A program made the position numbers and the translations under genes. A stretch of DNA of 64,000 bases, taken from NCBI RefSeq assembly GCF_022808855.1, contig NZ_JAKZLF010000007.1, forward strand, positions 115,259 to 179,258, read 5' to 3'. Below the pieces are notes generated by a model, which was not told the origin of the DNA, did not search any database, and worked only from the letters and a program-made list of their open reading frames with translations. Source of the stretch: Anaeromyxobacter soli. GTDB taxonomy: Bacteria; Myxococcota; Myxococcia; Myxococcales; Anaeromyxobacteraceae. Shown here piece by piece: positions 45,402-54,328 of this stretch (within the stretch, counting starts at the first letter, position 1; each line of letters begins with the position of its first letter).

Positions 45402-46163
45402 GTGGCGGCGGATCGGGGGTTCAGGGTGATCTCGCGCGAGCCGGTGGGGGCGCGGCGGCTCGGGTTCACCGGCGGGGCCGTGGTCGCGCACGCGCTCGTG
45501 GTCTGGGTCGCGACCCGGTCACCGCCGCCGCCGCCGCGGCCGGCCGTCCCGCTCGACGTCCTGCTCGTCCCTCCGGGCGCGCTGCGCGAGCGGCTCCTGC
45601 TGCCCTCGCCGGCCCCCGCCCCCGAGCGCCGGGCTCCGGGGCCGCTGAGCCCCGCCCCCGGGCCCGCCCGTCGCCCGGATCCCCGCCGCCTCGTCCCTCC
45701 CAACGTGCCCGTCTCCGCCAGCGCACCGCCGCTCGAGGCGGTGGACCCGGGGGAGCTGCCGGCGCTCACCGGCGGGGAGGTCGCCTTCTCCGGCAAGGGC
45801 GGCGATCCGTACAGCCGGCTCCCGCGCGGCGGAGGAGGCGCCGGCGGCGGGATCGCGCCGGGGGGCGTCGAGGCGTCGGAGTGGCTCGTCCTGCACCAGC
45901 GCGAGATCGTTCGGCGCATCCAGGAGCGCGCCTCCACGCGGCCCTACCCCATCGTCGCCGCGGCCATGGGCTGGACGGGCCTCGTGCGAGTCGCCTTCAC
46001 GATCCGGACGGACGGGAGCGTCGCCGACCTTCGGGTCGTGAAGTCGAGCGGAAGGCAGGTCCTCGACGAGTGCGCCCTCGAGGACGTCCGCGCCTCGGCC
46101 CCGTTTCCTCGCCCGTCGGAGGAGCAGTCGGTCGAGGTCCCCATCCTCTACGTGCTCACCTGA
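45402..46163 (+). CDS. TonB-family C-terminal domain protein
   Basis: A 253-residue protein with one N-terminal helix (VVAHALVVWVATR, about 27-40), a Pro-rich spacer (40-120), a Gly-rich hinge (GGGGAGGGIAPGG), and a TonB C-terminal domain (about 165-253) with GLVRVAFTIRTDGSVADLRVVKSSG. This is the layout of proteins that transduce inner-membrane energy to outer-membrane receptors; no ExbB/ExbD is adjacent. The start is GTG at 45402 with AGAGG upstream. Its TGA overlaps an ATG (TGATG) that is an alternative start of the next gene. Confidence 0.87.
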   Translation: MAADRGFRVISREPVGARRLGFTGGAVVAHALVVWVATRSPPPPPRPAVPLDVLLVPPGALRERLLLPSPAPAPERRAPGPLSPAPGPARRPDPRRLVPPNVPVSASAPPLEAVDPGELPALTGGEVAFSGKGGDPYSRLPRGGGGAGGGIAPGGVEASEWLVLHQREIVRRIQERASTRPYPIVAAAMGWTGLVRVAFTIRTDGSVADLRVVKSSGRQVLDECALEDVRASAPFPRPSEEQSVEVPILYVLT

Positions 46164-46228
46164 TGCGCGCCGTCACCCGCCCGGCGGGCGGCTTGCACCG
46201 AGGCCCGGCTCGCGCGGAGGATGCGCCC

Positions 46229-47479
46229 GTGCGACCGAGACCCGAGGAGCGGCTGCGCGAGATCCCCTGGCACGCGCTCGCCGGACGGGCAGCCGCGCTC
46301 GACGCGCCGCTCGCGGAGATCCTCGGCGGCGCGGCAGCGGAGCGGGTGGTCGATCGCGTCCTGCGCGGCGAGCGCGCGCTTCCGGGCGAGGCGCGACGGG
46401 CGTTCGCGGAGGCGCTCTTCGGCGTGGCGCTGTGGCGGCGCCGCCTGCGGGCCCAGCTCGGCGATCCGGACGCGCCGCCGCGCCTGCTCCTCGGCGCGCT
46501 GCTGCGCGACCTCGCCCTCCGCCCCGACGCGGAGATGCTCGCGGCGCTCGCGCCGGGCGCGCTGCCCCCGCCGCGGCCGGCGCCCACCGCCCTCGCCGAC
46601 CGCGCCTCGCTCCCCGACTGGCTCGCGGCAGAGCTCGTCGCGGCGGCCGGGGACGAGGCGGACGCGCTCGCCGACGCGCTCGACCTCCCCGGGCCGATCT
46701 GCCTGCGCGTGAACCTGCTCCGCGCCACGCGCGAGGCGGCGGCCGCGCGGCTCGCCGCGGAAGGCGTCGCGAGCCGGGCCGGGCGCCTCGCCCCCGCCTG
46801 CCTCGTGGTCACCTCGGCGCGGCCCAACGTCTTCGGCCTCGAGGCCCACCGCGCCGGGATCGTCGAGGTGCAGGACGAGGGGAGCCAGCTCCTCGGCGCG
46901 CTCGTCGGAGCGCGACCGGGGGAGACGATCCTCGACGCCTGCGCGGGCGCGGGCGGGAAGACGCTCCTGCTCGCGTCGGACGTCGGCGCGGCGGGGCGCG
47001 TGTTCGCCGTCGATCCCGACGCCGCGCGGCTCGAGCGGCTGCGCGTGCGGGCGGCGCGCGCGGGCGCTGGACCCTCCGTGGTGATCCAGGGCGCCGCGGC
47101 GCCGGAGGCGCTCCGCGCGGATCGCGTGCTGGTGGACGCGCCCTGCTCCGAGCTGGGCGCGCTGCGCCGTGGGCCGGACCAGCGCTGGCGGATCGATCCG
47201 GCGGGCTTCGCGGCGCTCCCCGCGCTGCAGCTCGGGATCCTCGCGCGCGCCGCGCGCCACGTCCGGCCCGGCGGCCGGCTCGTCTACGCGACCTGCACGT
47301 TCCGGCGGCAGGAGGACGAGGAGGTGGCGCTCGCCTTCGAGGCGGGGCACCCGGAGTACGTGCGCGTGGCGCCCGCCGCGGACCCGGCGGTGATCACGGG
47401 AGAGCGGTTCGTGCGGACCTGGCCGCACCGGCACGGGACGGACGGGTTCTTCGCGGCCGTCTGGGAGCGCAGGGGGTGA
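46229..47479 (+). CDS. RsmB/NOP2-family rRNA (cytosine-C5) methyltransferase
   Basis: Predicted rRNA m5C methyltransferase of 416 residues. A helical N-terminal region precedes the catalytic domain with SAM motif I DACAGAGGKT, motif IV VDAPCSELGALRRGPD (Cys of the PC pair) and motif VI YATCTFRRQEDEEV (TC catalytic Cys), so both conserved Cys are present. GTG at 46229 is chosen because GGAGG lies 8 nt upstream; an ATG at 46163 overlapping the TonB-like stop would add 22 residues of low family likeness. Followed by a dispersed hairpin repeat. Confidence 0.88.
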   Translation: MRPRPEERLREIPWHALAGRAAALDAPLAEILGGAAAERVVDRVLRGERALPGEARRAFAEALFGVALWRRRLRAQLGDPDAPPRLLLGALLRDLALRPDAEMLAALAPGALPPPRPAPTALADRASLPDWLAAELVAAAGDEADALADALDLPGPICLRVNLLRATREAAAARLAAEGVASRAGRLAPACLVVTSARPNVFGLEAHRAGIVEVQDEGSQLLGALVGARPGETILDACAGAGGKTLLLASDVGAAGRVFAVDPDAARLERLRVRAARAGAGPSVVIQGAAAPEALRADRVLVDAPCSELGALRRGPDQRWRIDPAGFAALPALQLGILARAARHVRPGGRLVYATCTFRRQEDEEVALAFEAGHPEYVRVAPAADPAVITGERFVRTWPHRHGTDGFFAAVWERRG

Positions 47480-47555
47480 GCGGCCGATCAATGATTCGCG
47501 AAACAGGCGAGCGAAGCGAGCCCGCCGGGGCGACGCCGCGGAAGCGGCGAAGCCG

Positions 47556-47651
47556 CTCGCGGCGGCGCACGGGACCCGGCGAGCAGGGGTGGGTCCCCGA
47601 CGACGGCGGCCAGCCGTCGGCGGGGCGGGGGCGCAGCCCCCGTTCGAACAT
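47556..47651 (+). repeat. Dispersed hairpin repeat, copy 1
   Basis: A 96-nt element repeated in inverted orientation at 63911-64000. It contains two hairpins: CCCCG-ac-GACGGC/GCCGTC-gg-CGGGG and GGGGGC-gca-GCCCCC. Outer parts match copy 2 nearly base for base, while the central stem differs in sequence yet still pairs. It ends 4 bp from the ilvD stop, so it may act as a terminator for both converging genes. Confidence 0.85.
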
Positions 47652-47654
47652 GCC

Positions 47655-49334
47655 CTACAGCTCCGTCTTCATGACCGCGCCCGCGGACGCGTTCGACACG
47701 AGCAGCGCGTAGCGCCTGAGCCAGGAGGAGCGGACCTCCTTGCGCTTCGGGCGGAAGCCCTCGCGCCGCCGGGCGAGCTCCGTGTCGGGGACGTCCACGG
47801 TGAGCGCGCGCGCCGCCACGTCGATGGTGATGGGATCGCCGTCCTGCACGAGGCCGAGGGGCCCGCCCTCGGCGGCCTCCGGCGACACGTGCCCGACGCA
47901 GGCGCCGCGCGTCGCGCCGGAGAAGCGGCCGTCCGTGACGAGCGCGACCTGCTCGCCGAGGCCCATGCCCTGGATGAGCGCCGTGGGCGAGAGCATCTCC
48001 TGCATGCCCGGCCCGCCCCTCGGCCCCTCGTAGCGGATGACCACGAAGTGCCCGGGCTTCACCTTGCCGGCCATGATCCCGGCGGTCGCCTCGTCCTGCG
48101 AGTCGAAGCAGATCGCGCGGCCGGTGAACCTCCGCATCGAGGGCTCGATGCCGGCGGTCTTCACCACCGCGCCCTCCGGCGCGAGGTTGCCGAACAGCAC
48201 CGCGAGGCCGCCCACGGGCGAGTAGGCCTCCTCGAGCGGATGGATCACGGTGCGATCCTTGATCTCCGCCTCGCGGATGCGCTCGCCGACCGTCTCGCCG
48301 CTCACGGTGAGCGCGTCCTCGCGGACGAGCCCCCCGCGCCGCGCCACCTCGTGCAGCACCGTCGGGACGCCGCCCGCGCGGTGGATGTCTTCCATGTGCA
48401 CGGTGGACAGCGACGGCGCGATCTTCGCGATGTGCGCGACCTTCCCCGCGATCGCTTCGATGTCCTTCAGGTCGAGGGCGACGCCCGCCTCGCGCGCGAT
48501 GGCGAGCATGTGCAGCACGGTGTTCGACGAGCCGCCCATCGCCATGTCGACCACCATCGCGTTGTGGATGGCGTCCTTCGTGACGATGCGCCGCAGCCGG
48601 AAGCGCTCGTCGCCGGCGATCTCCACCGCCCGGCGCGCCGCGCGGCGCAGGAGCGCCTCGCGCTCCGGGGTGAGCGCCAGGATGGTCCCGTTGCCGGGGA
48701 GCGCGATGCCCATCGCCTCGCAAAGGACGTTCATCGAGTTCGCGGTGAACATCCCGGAGCACGAGCCGCCGGAGGGGCAGGCGCGGCACTCGATGTCGTG
48801 CAGCTCGGCGTCGCCCATCTCCCCGCGGGCGCGCTTGCCGACCGCCTCGAACATCGTGGTGAGGTCGATGGGCGTGCCGTCCGCCTTGTGGCCCGCCTTC
48901 ATCGGCCCGCCGGAGACGAACACCGTCGGCACGTCCACCCGGAGCGCGCCCATCACCATGCCGGGGACGATCTTGTCGCAGTTCGGGATGCAGACGAGCG
49001 CGTCGAGGCAGTGCGCGTTCATCATCGTCTCGATCGAGTCGGCGATGAGCTCGCGCGAAGGCAGGCTGTAGAGCATGCCCGCGTGCCCCATGGCGATCCC
49101 GTCGTCCACGCCGATGGTGTTGAACTCGAAGGGGACGCCGCCCGCCTTGCGGATCTCGTCCTTCGCGATCCGGCCGTACTCCTGGAGGAAGAAGTGGCCC
49201 GGGATGATGTCCACGTGGCTGTTCGCGATCCCGACGAACGGCTTGTCGAAGTCGGCGTCGGTGAGGCCGGTCGCGCGGAGCAGGCTGCGGTGGGGGGCCC
49301 GCTCGAACCCCTTCTTGATCATGTCGCTGCGCAC
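47655..49334 (-). CDS. ilvD: Dihydroxy-acid dehydratase
   Basis: Iron-sulfur enzyme of branched-chain amino-acid synthesis, converting 2,3-dihydroxy acids to 2-keto acids. The 559 residues equal the family norm. Cluster Cys residues are visible in [12 protein letters not shown] (about 123) and [20 protein letters not shown] (about 195); the catalytic-Ser region [19 protein letters not shown] is intact. The start is GTG at 49334 giving V-R-S-D-M-I-K-K-G, the usual N terminus; ATG four codons later is less likely. A palindrome containing TTGACA (49361-49373) lies about 30 nt upstream. Other ilv genes are not in the window. Confidence 0.97.
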   Translation of the reverse strand: MRSDMIKKGFERAPHRSLLRATGLTDADFDKPFVGIANSHVDIIPGHFFLQEYGRIAKDEIRKAGGVPFEFNTIGVDDGIAMGHAGMLYSLPSRELIADSIETMMNAHCLDALVCIPNCDKIVPGMVMGALRVDVPTVFVSGGPMKAGHKADGTPIDLTTMFEAVGKRARGEMGDAELHDIECRACPSGGSCSGMFTANSMNVLCEAMGIALPGNGTILALTPEREALLRRAARRAVEIAGDERFRLRRIVTKDAIHNAMVVDMAMGGSSNTVLHMLAIAREAGVALDLKDIEAIAGKVAHIAKIAPSLSTVHMEDIHRAGGVPTVLHEVARRGGLVREDALTVSGETVGERIREAEIKDRTVIHPLEEAYSPVGGLAVLFGNLAPEGAVVKTAGIEPSMRRFTGRAICFDSQDEATAGIMAGKVKPGHFVVIRYEGPRGGPGMQEMLSPTALIQGMGLGEQVALVTDGRFSGATRGACVGHVSPEAAEGGPLGLVQDGDPITIDVAARALTVDVPDTELARRREGFRPKRKEVRSSWLRRYALLVSNASAGAVMKTEL

Positions 49335-49360
49335 GTTCCGGTTGTCCCCATTCGGCCACC

Positions 49361-49373
49361 GGGTTGTCAACCC
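49361..49373 (-). promoter_or_regulatory. Palindrome containing the ilvD -35 candidate
   Basis: GGGTTGACAACCC (minus strand) has 6-bp arms and contains a perfect TTGACA. A start site near the ilvD GTG would fit, but the -10 at 17-nt spacing (GGACAA) is poor. Confidence 0.3.
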
Positions 49374-49437
49374 GCGCGGCTTGACCGCCCGCCCGCCCGC
49401 TCGCGGCGAGGGCGCCGTCCGGTTATGAGCACGGGCG

Positions 49438-50109
49438 ATGGCCGCGCCCGCTCCGAGCTTCGAGGAGGCGATCGCCCGCGTTCGCGCCGCGCTCGCCGAG
49501 CGGCCGGCGCGCGCGCTCGAGGTGCCCGGCTTCCGGCGCGCGGGCGTGCTCGTCCCGATCCTGGCGCGGCCCGAGGGCCCCACGCTGCTCTTCACCCGCC
49601 GCACCGAGACGCTCCCGCACCACAAGGGCGAGATCTCGTTCCCCGGTGGCGGCTGCGCGCCGCGCGAGAGCGCCTTCGCCGCGGCGCTGCGCGAGGCCGA
49701 CGAGGAGGTCGGGCTCGCGCCCGGCGGCGTGGAGCTGCTCGGCGCGCTCGACGACGTCCCGAGCATCGCGCGCTACGTCGTCACCCCCGTGGTCGCGGCG
49801 GTGCCCGCCCCGCCCCCCGCCTTCGTGCGCGCCGAGGCCGAGGTCTCCGAGCCGTTCGAGCTGCCGCTCGCCCGGCTGCTCGACCCGGGGAACCGGCGCG
49901 CCTCGCTGTGGGATCCGGCGCGGCTTCCGGCCGAGGCCGCCGCGGCGCTCCTCTCGGTGCGGGTGCCGTTCGAGGAGGTGGACGCAGCGACCGGCCAGTG
50001 GCGGGTGTGGTCGTTCCACGCCGATCCGGCGCGCGTCGTGTGGGGGCTCACCGCCCGCGTGCTCGCGGATCTGCTCGACCGCGCGTTCCACGGGGAGCTC
50101 CCGCGTTGA
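49438..50109 (+). CDS. Nudix hydrolase, CoA-pyrophosphatase type
   Basis: A 223-residue Nudix protein. The Nudix box is complete: [24 protein letters not shown] fits Gx5Ex7REUxEExGU (residues about 72-95). It is preceded by [22 protein letters not shown], the extended motif upstream of the box that marks the CoA pyrophosphatase (NudL/YeaB-like) branch. The likely reaction is hydrolysis of CoA or acyl-CoA to phosphopantetheine and 3',5'-ADP. It is divergent from ilvD and followed by a run of exported proteins on the same strand. Confidence 0.9.
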   Translation: MAAPAPSFEEAIARVRAALAERPARALEVPGFRRAGVLVPILARPEGPTLLFTRRTETLPHHKGEISFPGGGCAPRESAFAAALREADEEVGLAPGGVELLGALDDVPSIARYVVTPVVAAVPAPPPAFVRAEAEVSEPFELPLARLLDPGNRRASLWDPARLPAEAAAALLSVRVPFEEVDAATGQWRVWSFHADPARVVWGLTARVLADLLDRAFHGELPR

Positions 50110-50165
50110 GGCGCCCCGTCCTCGCGGGTCGCCGGGCCCCGCGGTGGAGCTTAGGATGTCGGACG

Positions 50166-51785
50166 GTGCGCAGACGACTCGCCCCCGCCGCGGTCCTCGC
50201 CTTCGCCTGCGCGCTTGCCTGTGGCGGCGGGTCGAAGAGCAGCGGGACCGAAAAGACGTGCAAGGCCGCGATCGACTGCGGCGGCGTCCTCGTCTGCATC
50301 GCCGGAAAGTGTGCGGCGGCGGCGCCCGTCTCCGCGGCCTGCTCGCCGCCTTCCCACCCCACGGCCGTCCTCGGCGATCCCATGACGGCGCCCGATCCCG
50401 GCACCGCCTGCCAGACCCCCATCCGCGCGCCGGTGTACCCGGGGGCCCAATCGCTCGGGGAGCTCCCGGTCGGCGCCCAGGCGCAGTTCCAGGTGCCGCC
50501 GGGGACCTGGAGCGTGACGGTGGTCTCCCAGGAGGTCGCCGGCTCGGCGCCCGACTTCGTCTACCTCGAGACCGGGCAGGCGTGCGGCGTGACGGCGGAC
50601 TGCGGGGTCGGGGTGCAGTGCGTGAGCGGACAGTGCGCGTTCGGGATCCCGAACTCGGTGGTCCCCACCGGCGTCACCGCACCCGACTCCCGGGTCTTCT
50701 ACGACGAGCTCGCCAAGATCCCCCAGGACGCGAACGGCTATCCCGACTACACCGGCCTCCTCGGCTACTACGGCGGGTTCACGCCCGTCTCCGGCGCGCT
50801 CACGCTCCCCAACACCTCCCCCGGCCTGGACGCCGCGCGCAGCGCGGGCGGGCTGCCGCCCGGCACCTGGACGCTCACGGTCAACGACTACGCCTACGAG
50901 TGCGCCGCGATGTCGGGGTGCACCGGGGGGAGCAGCTCGAGCCGTTACGACGTGCAGGTCCTCACGCGCGCGGGCCCCATCACCTCCACCGGCACGCTCG
51001 ACGTCGACGTCTACGTCGCGTCGGCGAGCGCGACCGCGGCGGGGCTCGCGCACGATCCGCAGCTCGCGCGCCTGTTCCAGAGCGTGGCGGCGGTGCTCGG
51101 ACACGCGGGCCTCTGCCTCGGCAGCGTGGTGCTCCACGACCTGCCGGCGTGGGCGCAGTCGAGGTACGCGAACGTGAACATCGACTCCACCGGCCCGTGC
51201 GATCCGCTCTCGCAGCTCTTCACGCTCGCCGAGGCGCAGCGCCCGTCGATCCACCTCTTCCTCGTGGACGAGCTCACCGTCACCGCGAACGACCCGAACG
51301 ACCCGTTCGCGATCGTCGGCATCGACGGCTCGATCCCCGGCCCGTCCGGCGTCCCCGGCACCGTGAACGGGGGGGCGGTGGTGACGCTCGCGGACCTGGG
51401 CATGGGGAGCTGCGGCGGGACGGTCGACATCGCGCATTGCGGCACGGACCGCATGGCCTTCATCGTGGCGCACGAGGCGTCCCACTGGCTCGGCCTGTAC
51501 CACACGACCGAGCGGTCCGGCACGATGTTCGACCCGCTCTCCGACACGCCCACCTGCGCCTGCGCGACCTGCGCGCCGGTCGCCGATCGGGCGACCTGCG
51601 AGGACAAGCTCACCGACCCCTCGCAGACGCCCTTCGACGTGACCGGCGCCGACTGCTCCGGCGCAGGCACCACCTGCGCCGGCGCCTCGAACCTCATGTT
51701 CTGGCTGCTCGACGACACCCGCTCGAACGGGTCGGTCACGCCGCAGCAGTCCGAGGTCATGCGCCTCAACCCTGCGGTCCGCTGA
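50166..51785 (+). CDS. Exported zinc metallopeptidase-like lipoprotein
   Basis: Exported lipoprotein of 539 residues. The signal ends in ALAC (C19) followed by GGGSKSSG. Two small Cys-rich 'C-x-D-C-G-x-x-V-C' modules occur near residues 32-55 and 138-160. The C-terminal half contains the extended zinc motif HEASHWLGLYH (436-446), the HExxHxxGxxH form of metzincins, with a following GTMFDP that could be the Met-turn. The last 60 residues hold many Cys. It is a probable surface metallopeptidase; start is GTG at 50166, the only in-frame start before the signal. Confidence 0.85.
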   Translation: MRRRLAPAAVLAFACALACGGGSKSSGTEKTCKAAIDCGGVLVCIAGKCAAAAPVSAACSPPSHPTAVLGDPMTAPDPGTACQTPIRAPVYPGAQSLGELPVGAQAQFQVPPGTWSVTVVSQEVAGSAPDFVYLETGQACGVTADCGVGVQCVSGQCAFGIPNSVVPTGVTAPDSRVFYDELAKIPQDANGYPDYTGLLGYYGGFTPVSGALTLPNTSPGLDAARSAGGLPPGTWTLTVNDYAYECAAMSGCTGGSSSSRYDVQVLTRAGPITSTGTLDVDVYVASASATAAGLAHDPQLARLFQSVAAVLGHAGLCLGSVVLHDLPAWAQSRYANVNIDSTGPCDPLSQLFTLAEAQRPSIHLFLVDELTVTANDPNDPFAIVGIDGSIPGPSGVPGTVNGGAVVTLADLGMGSCGGTVDIAHCGTDRMAFIVAHEASHWLGLYHTTERSGTMFDPLSDTPTCACATCAPVADRATCEDKLTDPSQTPFDVTGADCSGAGTTCAGASNLMFWLLDDTRSNGSVTPQQSEVMRLNPAVR

Positions 51786-51795
51786 CGGAGCCTCC

Positions 51796-52386
51796 ATGAC
51801 CGCTGCCCTCGCCGCCCTCGCGCTCGCCCTCGTCTCCTCCACCGGTGCCGCCCGCGCGCCCGCGTGCACGCCCCCCGGCGCGAGCGCGCCGGAGGCCGGG
51901 GCCCGCCCGTGCGATCCCGCCGTGCGCGCGAGGACGCTCGAGCTCCTCGGCGCGATCGATCGTCCGATCCGGCCGGAGACCTGGCGCGCGCTCGGGCCGG
52001 ACGCCGAGCCGGTGCTCGCCGAGGTCGCGGCCTCCGACGCGCTCCCCACCCGCCGCGCCCTCGCGCTCGAGGGGCTCGCCGCCATAGGCGGCGCGCGCGC
52101 CGAGAAGCTGCACCGCTCGCTCGCGGCCGACACCCACGAGCCGCGCGCCGTCCGCCGCGCCGCGATCCGCGGCCTCGGCCGGCTCGTCCCCCGGGAGAAG
52201 CTCGACGCCACGCTGCGCCCGCTCCTCGAGCGCGATCCGGATCGCGGCGTCCGCGCCGGCGCCGCCGAGGTGCTCTCTCGCCGCTCCCCCGCCTCGTCCT
52301 GCGCCGCCATCCGCGCGCAGGCCCGGCGCGAGGGGACCGCCGGGAGCGGGCTCTTCGCGCGCGCGCTCGCCGCCTGCGAGCGGTAG
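51796..52386 (+). CDS. Exported HEAT-repeat-like protein
   Basis: A 196-residue protein with a signal peptide (hydrophobic 3-18, likely cleavage around ARA). The mature part is alpha-helical with two or three HEAT-like repeats (LPTRRALALEGLAAIGG, PRAVRRAAIRGLGRLVP, GVRAGAAEVLSRR). Two Cys in the N-terminal half and two near the end could form disulfides. It probably mediates protein binding in the envelope. It starts 10 bp after the metallopeptidase stop, so the two are likely co-transcribed and may work together. Confidence 0.78.
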   Translation: MTAALAALALALVSSTGAARAPACTPPGASAPEAGARPCDPAVRARTLELLGAIDRPIRPETWRALGPDAEPVLAEVAASDALPTRRALALEGLAAIGGARAEKLHRSLAADTHEPRAVRRAAIRGLGRLVPREKLDATLRPLLERDPDRGVRAGAAEVLSRRSPASSCAAIRAQARREGTAGSGLFARALAACER

Positions 52387-52452
52387 CGACCCCATCGCGC
52401 GCCTCGTGACGCGACCCGCTCCACCGGGCTCCGCGCTATCCTCCCCACCTCC

Positions 52453-53307
52453 GTGCTCGCCCTCCTCGTCGCGCTCGCGCTCGCTCAGGCCCCCGGCCTC
52501 CCGCCCTCCGCCTGCGCGCTGCACCGCGCCCTCTTCCCGAGCGCGCCGCAGCCTCCCGGCGGCGAGCCCGGCTGCGCCGACGCGCTGAAGGAGGCGTGCG
52601 ACTCCGGCCGGCGCCTCGCGTGCCACGGGCTCGCGCGCGTGCTCGAGGCGGGGACGGCAGGCAGGCCTGATCCCGAGCGCGCGCTCGCGCTCTTCGCTCG
52701 CGCCTGCGCCGCCGGCGTCGCCGACGCGTGCGCGGGCGCGGCCGAGCTGCGCGCGGCGCGGGGCGATCGGGAGGGGGCCCGCGCTTTCCGCGAGGAGGGG
52801 TGCGCGATGGGCTCGGCCCGCGCGTGCGCGTGGCTCGCGGCGGACGCCCCGCCCGGCCGCGCCGACCGCCTCGCCGAGCGGGCCTGCGATCTCGGCGCCG
52901 CCGAGGGGTGCCTCGCGCTCGCCCGCGAGGCCGACGGCGAGCGACGGGGAGAGCTCCTGTGGCGGGCCTGTCGCCTCGGCGCGGACGCGGCCTGCGCGGC
53001 GATGGCGCTGCCCGCCGGCGAGGCGCGCTGCGCGGACGGCGACGGGGAGTCGTGCCTCGAGGCGGGGAAGGTGCTGCAGGAGGGGCGGGCGGCGCCGGCG
53101 GACGGCGCGCGCGCCGCGGAGCGCTACGCCCGCGCCTGCGAGCTCGGGCTCGCCGCGGGGTGCAGCCGCCTCGGCGTGCTCCTCCGCTTCGGCGCGGGCG
53201 TGCCCCACGACGAGGCGCGCGCCCGGGCGCTGTTCGAGCGCGCCTGCGCGGAGGGCGACGACGAGGGCTGCCGGCTGCGTGACGACCCGGTGCTGCTGGA
53301 GGAGTGA
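52453..53307 (+). CDS. Sel1-like repeat secreted protein
   Basis: A 284-residue exported protein (signal about 1-12, ALALAQA) built from Sel1-type helical repeats of about 36 residues in which positions are marked by Cys: ACDSGRRLACHGLARVLEAG, ACAAGVADACAGAAELRA, ACELGLAAGCSRLGVLLRFG, ACAEGDDEGC. The Cys pairs per repeat suggest disulfide-stabilised repeats outside the cytoplasm. The start is GTG at 52453. It is the third exported protein in a row on this strand, 66 bp after the HEAT protein. Confidence 0.82.
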   Translation: MLALLVALALAQAPGLPPSACALHRALFPSAPQPPGGEPGCADALKEACDSGRRLACHGLARVLEAGTAGRPDPERALALFARACAAGVADACAGAAELRAARGDREGARAFREEGCAMGSARACAWLAADAPPGRADRLAERACDLGAAEGCLALAREADGERRGELLWRACRLGADAACAAMALPAGEARCADGDGESCLEAGKVLQEGRAAPADGARAAERYARACELGLAAGCSRLGVLLRFGAGVPHDEARARALFERACAEGDDEGCRLRDDPVLLEE

Positions 53308-53361
53308 CGGCGCCGCCCGCGCGCCGGGCTCATCATCGAGGACGGCGGGCGGAGCACGCCG

Positions 53362-53775
53362 TCACGCCGAAGGCTGGCCGGGTGGCGCGGCGCCGCCGGG
53401 GCGCGGCGCGTGGAGCGCGGCCCGGATCCCGGCGAGCAGCGCACCCTCCTCGATCGGCTTCGGCACGAAGACGTCGGCGCCGGCCGCGAACAGCTCGACG
53501 CGCGCCGCCGGGCGTCCGGAGATGCCCACCACCGGGAGGGAGGCGAGGCGGAGGTCCGGCGAGCGACGCAGCGCGGTGACGACCTCCGCGCCGCGCATGC
53601 CGGGCATCGCGTCGTCCACCAGCAGGAGGTCCGGCGGATCGGCGTGGGCGAGCGCGAGCGCGACCTCTCCCGACTCGGCCTCGAGGCACACGTGCCCCGC
53701 GTCCTCGAGCATGAGGCTCACGAGCCTGCGGACGAGGTGGTTGTCGTCGACGACCAGGATGCGGAGGAGCGCCAT
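53362..53775 (-). CDS. Receiver-only response regulator
   Basis: A 137-residue single receiver domain. The acidic pair is in LVVDDNHLVRRLV, the phospho-acceptor in LLLVDDAMPGM, the Ser in VVGISGRP and the Lys in VFVPKPIEE, so all active-site residues are present. A short Gly/Pro-rich tail follows, with no output domain. No kinase is adjacent; it converges with the Sel1 gene. It could serve as a phosphate relay or act by protein contact. Confidence 0.85.
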   Translation of the reverse strand: MALLRILVVDDNHLVRRLVSLMLEDAGHVCLEAESGEVALALAHADPPDLLLVDDAMPGMRGAEVVTALRRSPDLRLASLPVVGISGRPAARVELFAAGADVFVPKPIEEGALLAGIRAALHAPRPGGAAPPGQPSA

Positions 53776-53939
53776 CGGTGCCGCCGGAGCAAGCTAGTGA
53801 CGTGGGGGCGCGGAGGAGAAGCGGGAGGCGCCGTTCGCTCCGTCGAGCTACCGGGGTGACCGTACCGGCTTCACGGGGAGCGGCGCGCGACGCGATGCGA
53901 AGCAGGTCCTGGGCCGATCGTCCGACGGGGGAAGGTCGT

Positions 53940-54137
53940 TCAGGGGTGCTGGCCCGCGTCGTCCTGCGGCTGGAACGCGGCCCACATGTCGCGGGCGTCG
54001 CGGACCTGCTCCATGAGCGCGATGCCGATCGCGCAGGCGAGGAAGACCGCCAGCGCGAGCATCCACGGGTGGAACTCGAGCAGGTCCCTCGGGCTCAGCG
54101 GAGCCCGCCCCTGCCGATCGTCGTTCCGCGCCGCCAT
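53940..54137 (-). CDS. Small single-pass membrane protein
   Basis: A 65-residue protein with one hydrophobic helix (WMLALAVFLACAIGIALM, about residues 24-42) flanked by a charged N-terminal part (MAARNDDRQGRAPLSPRDLL) and an acidic tail. No family is recognised. ATG at 54137 is used, with an in-frame ATG at 54173 possible; neither has a strong ribosome site. The coding pattern supports it moderately. Confidence 0.5.
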   Translation of the reverse strand: MAARNDDRQGRAPLSPRDLLEFHPWMLALAVFLACAIGIALMEQVRDARDMWAAFQPQDDAGQHP

Positions 54138-54328
54138 GCCCGGTAAGTAGACCGCGCCCAGCGCACGATGCAACCCCTTCGGCGTGGTGCGCCCAGGCGT
54201 TCAGGCGCTCGCGGTTGGGGCCCTCCCACCTGGAGCCTCGCGATATCGGCGCGGAAGGGGCGGGGAGCCCCCGGCGTGGCGCGCGCCCCGGCCCGTGCGG
54301 TGCAGGCCCCGTACTACACTCCCGCGCC

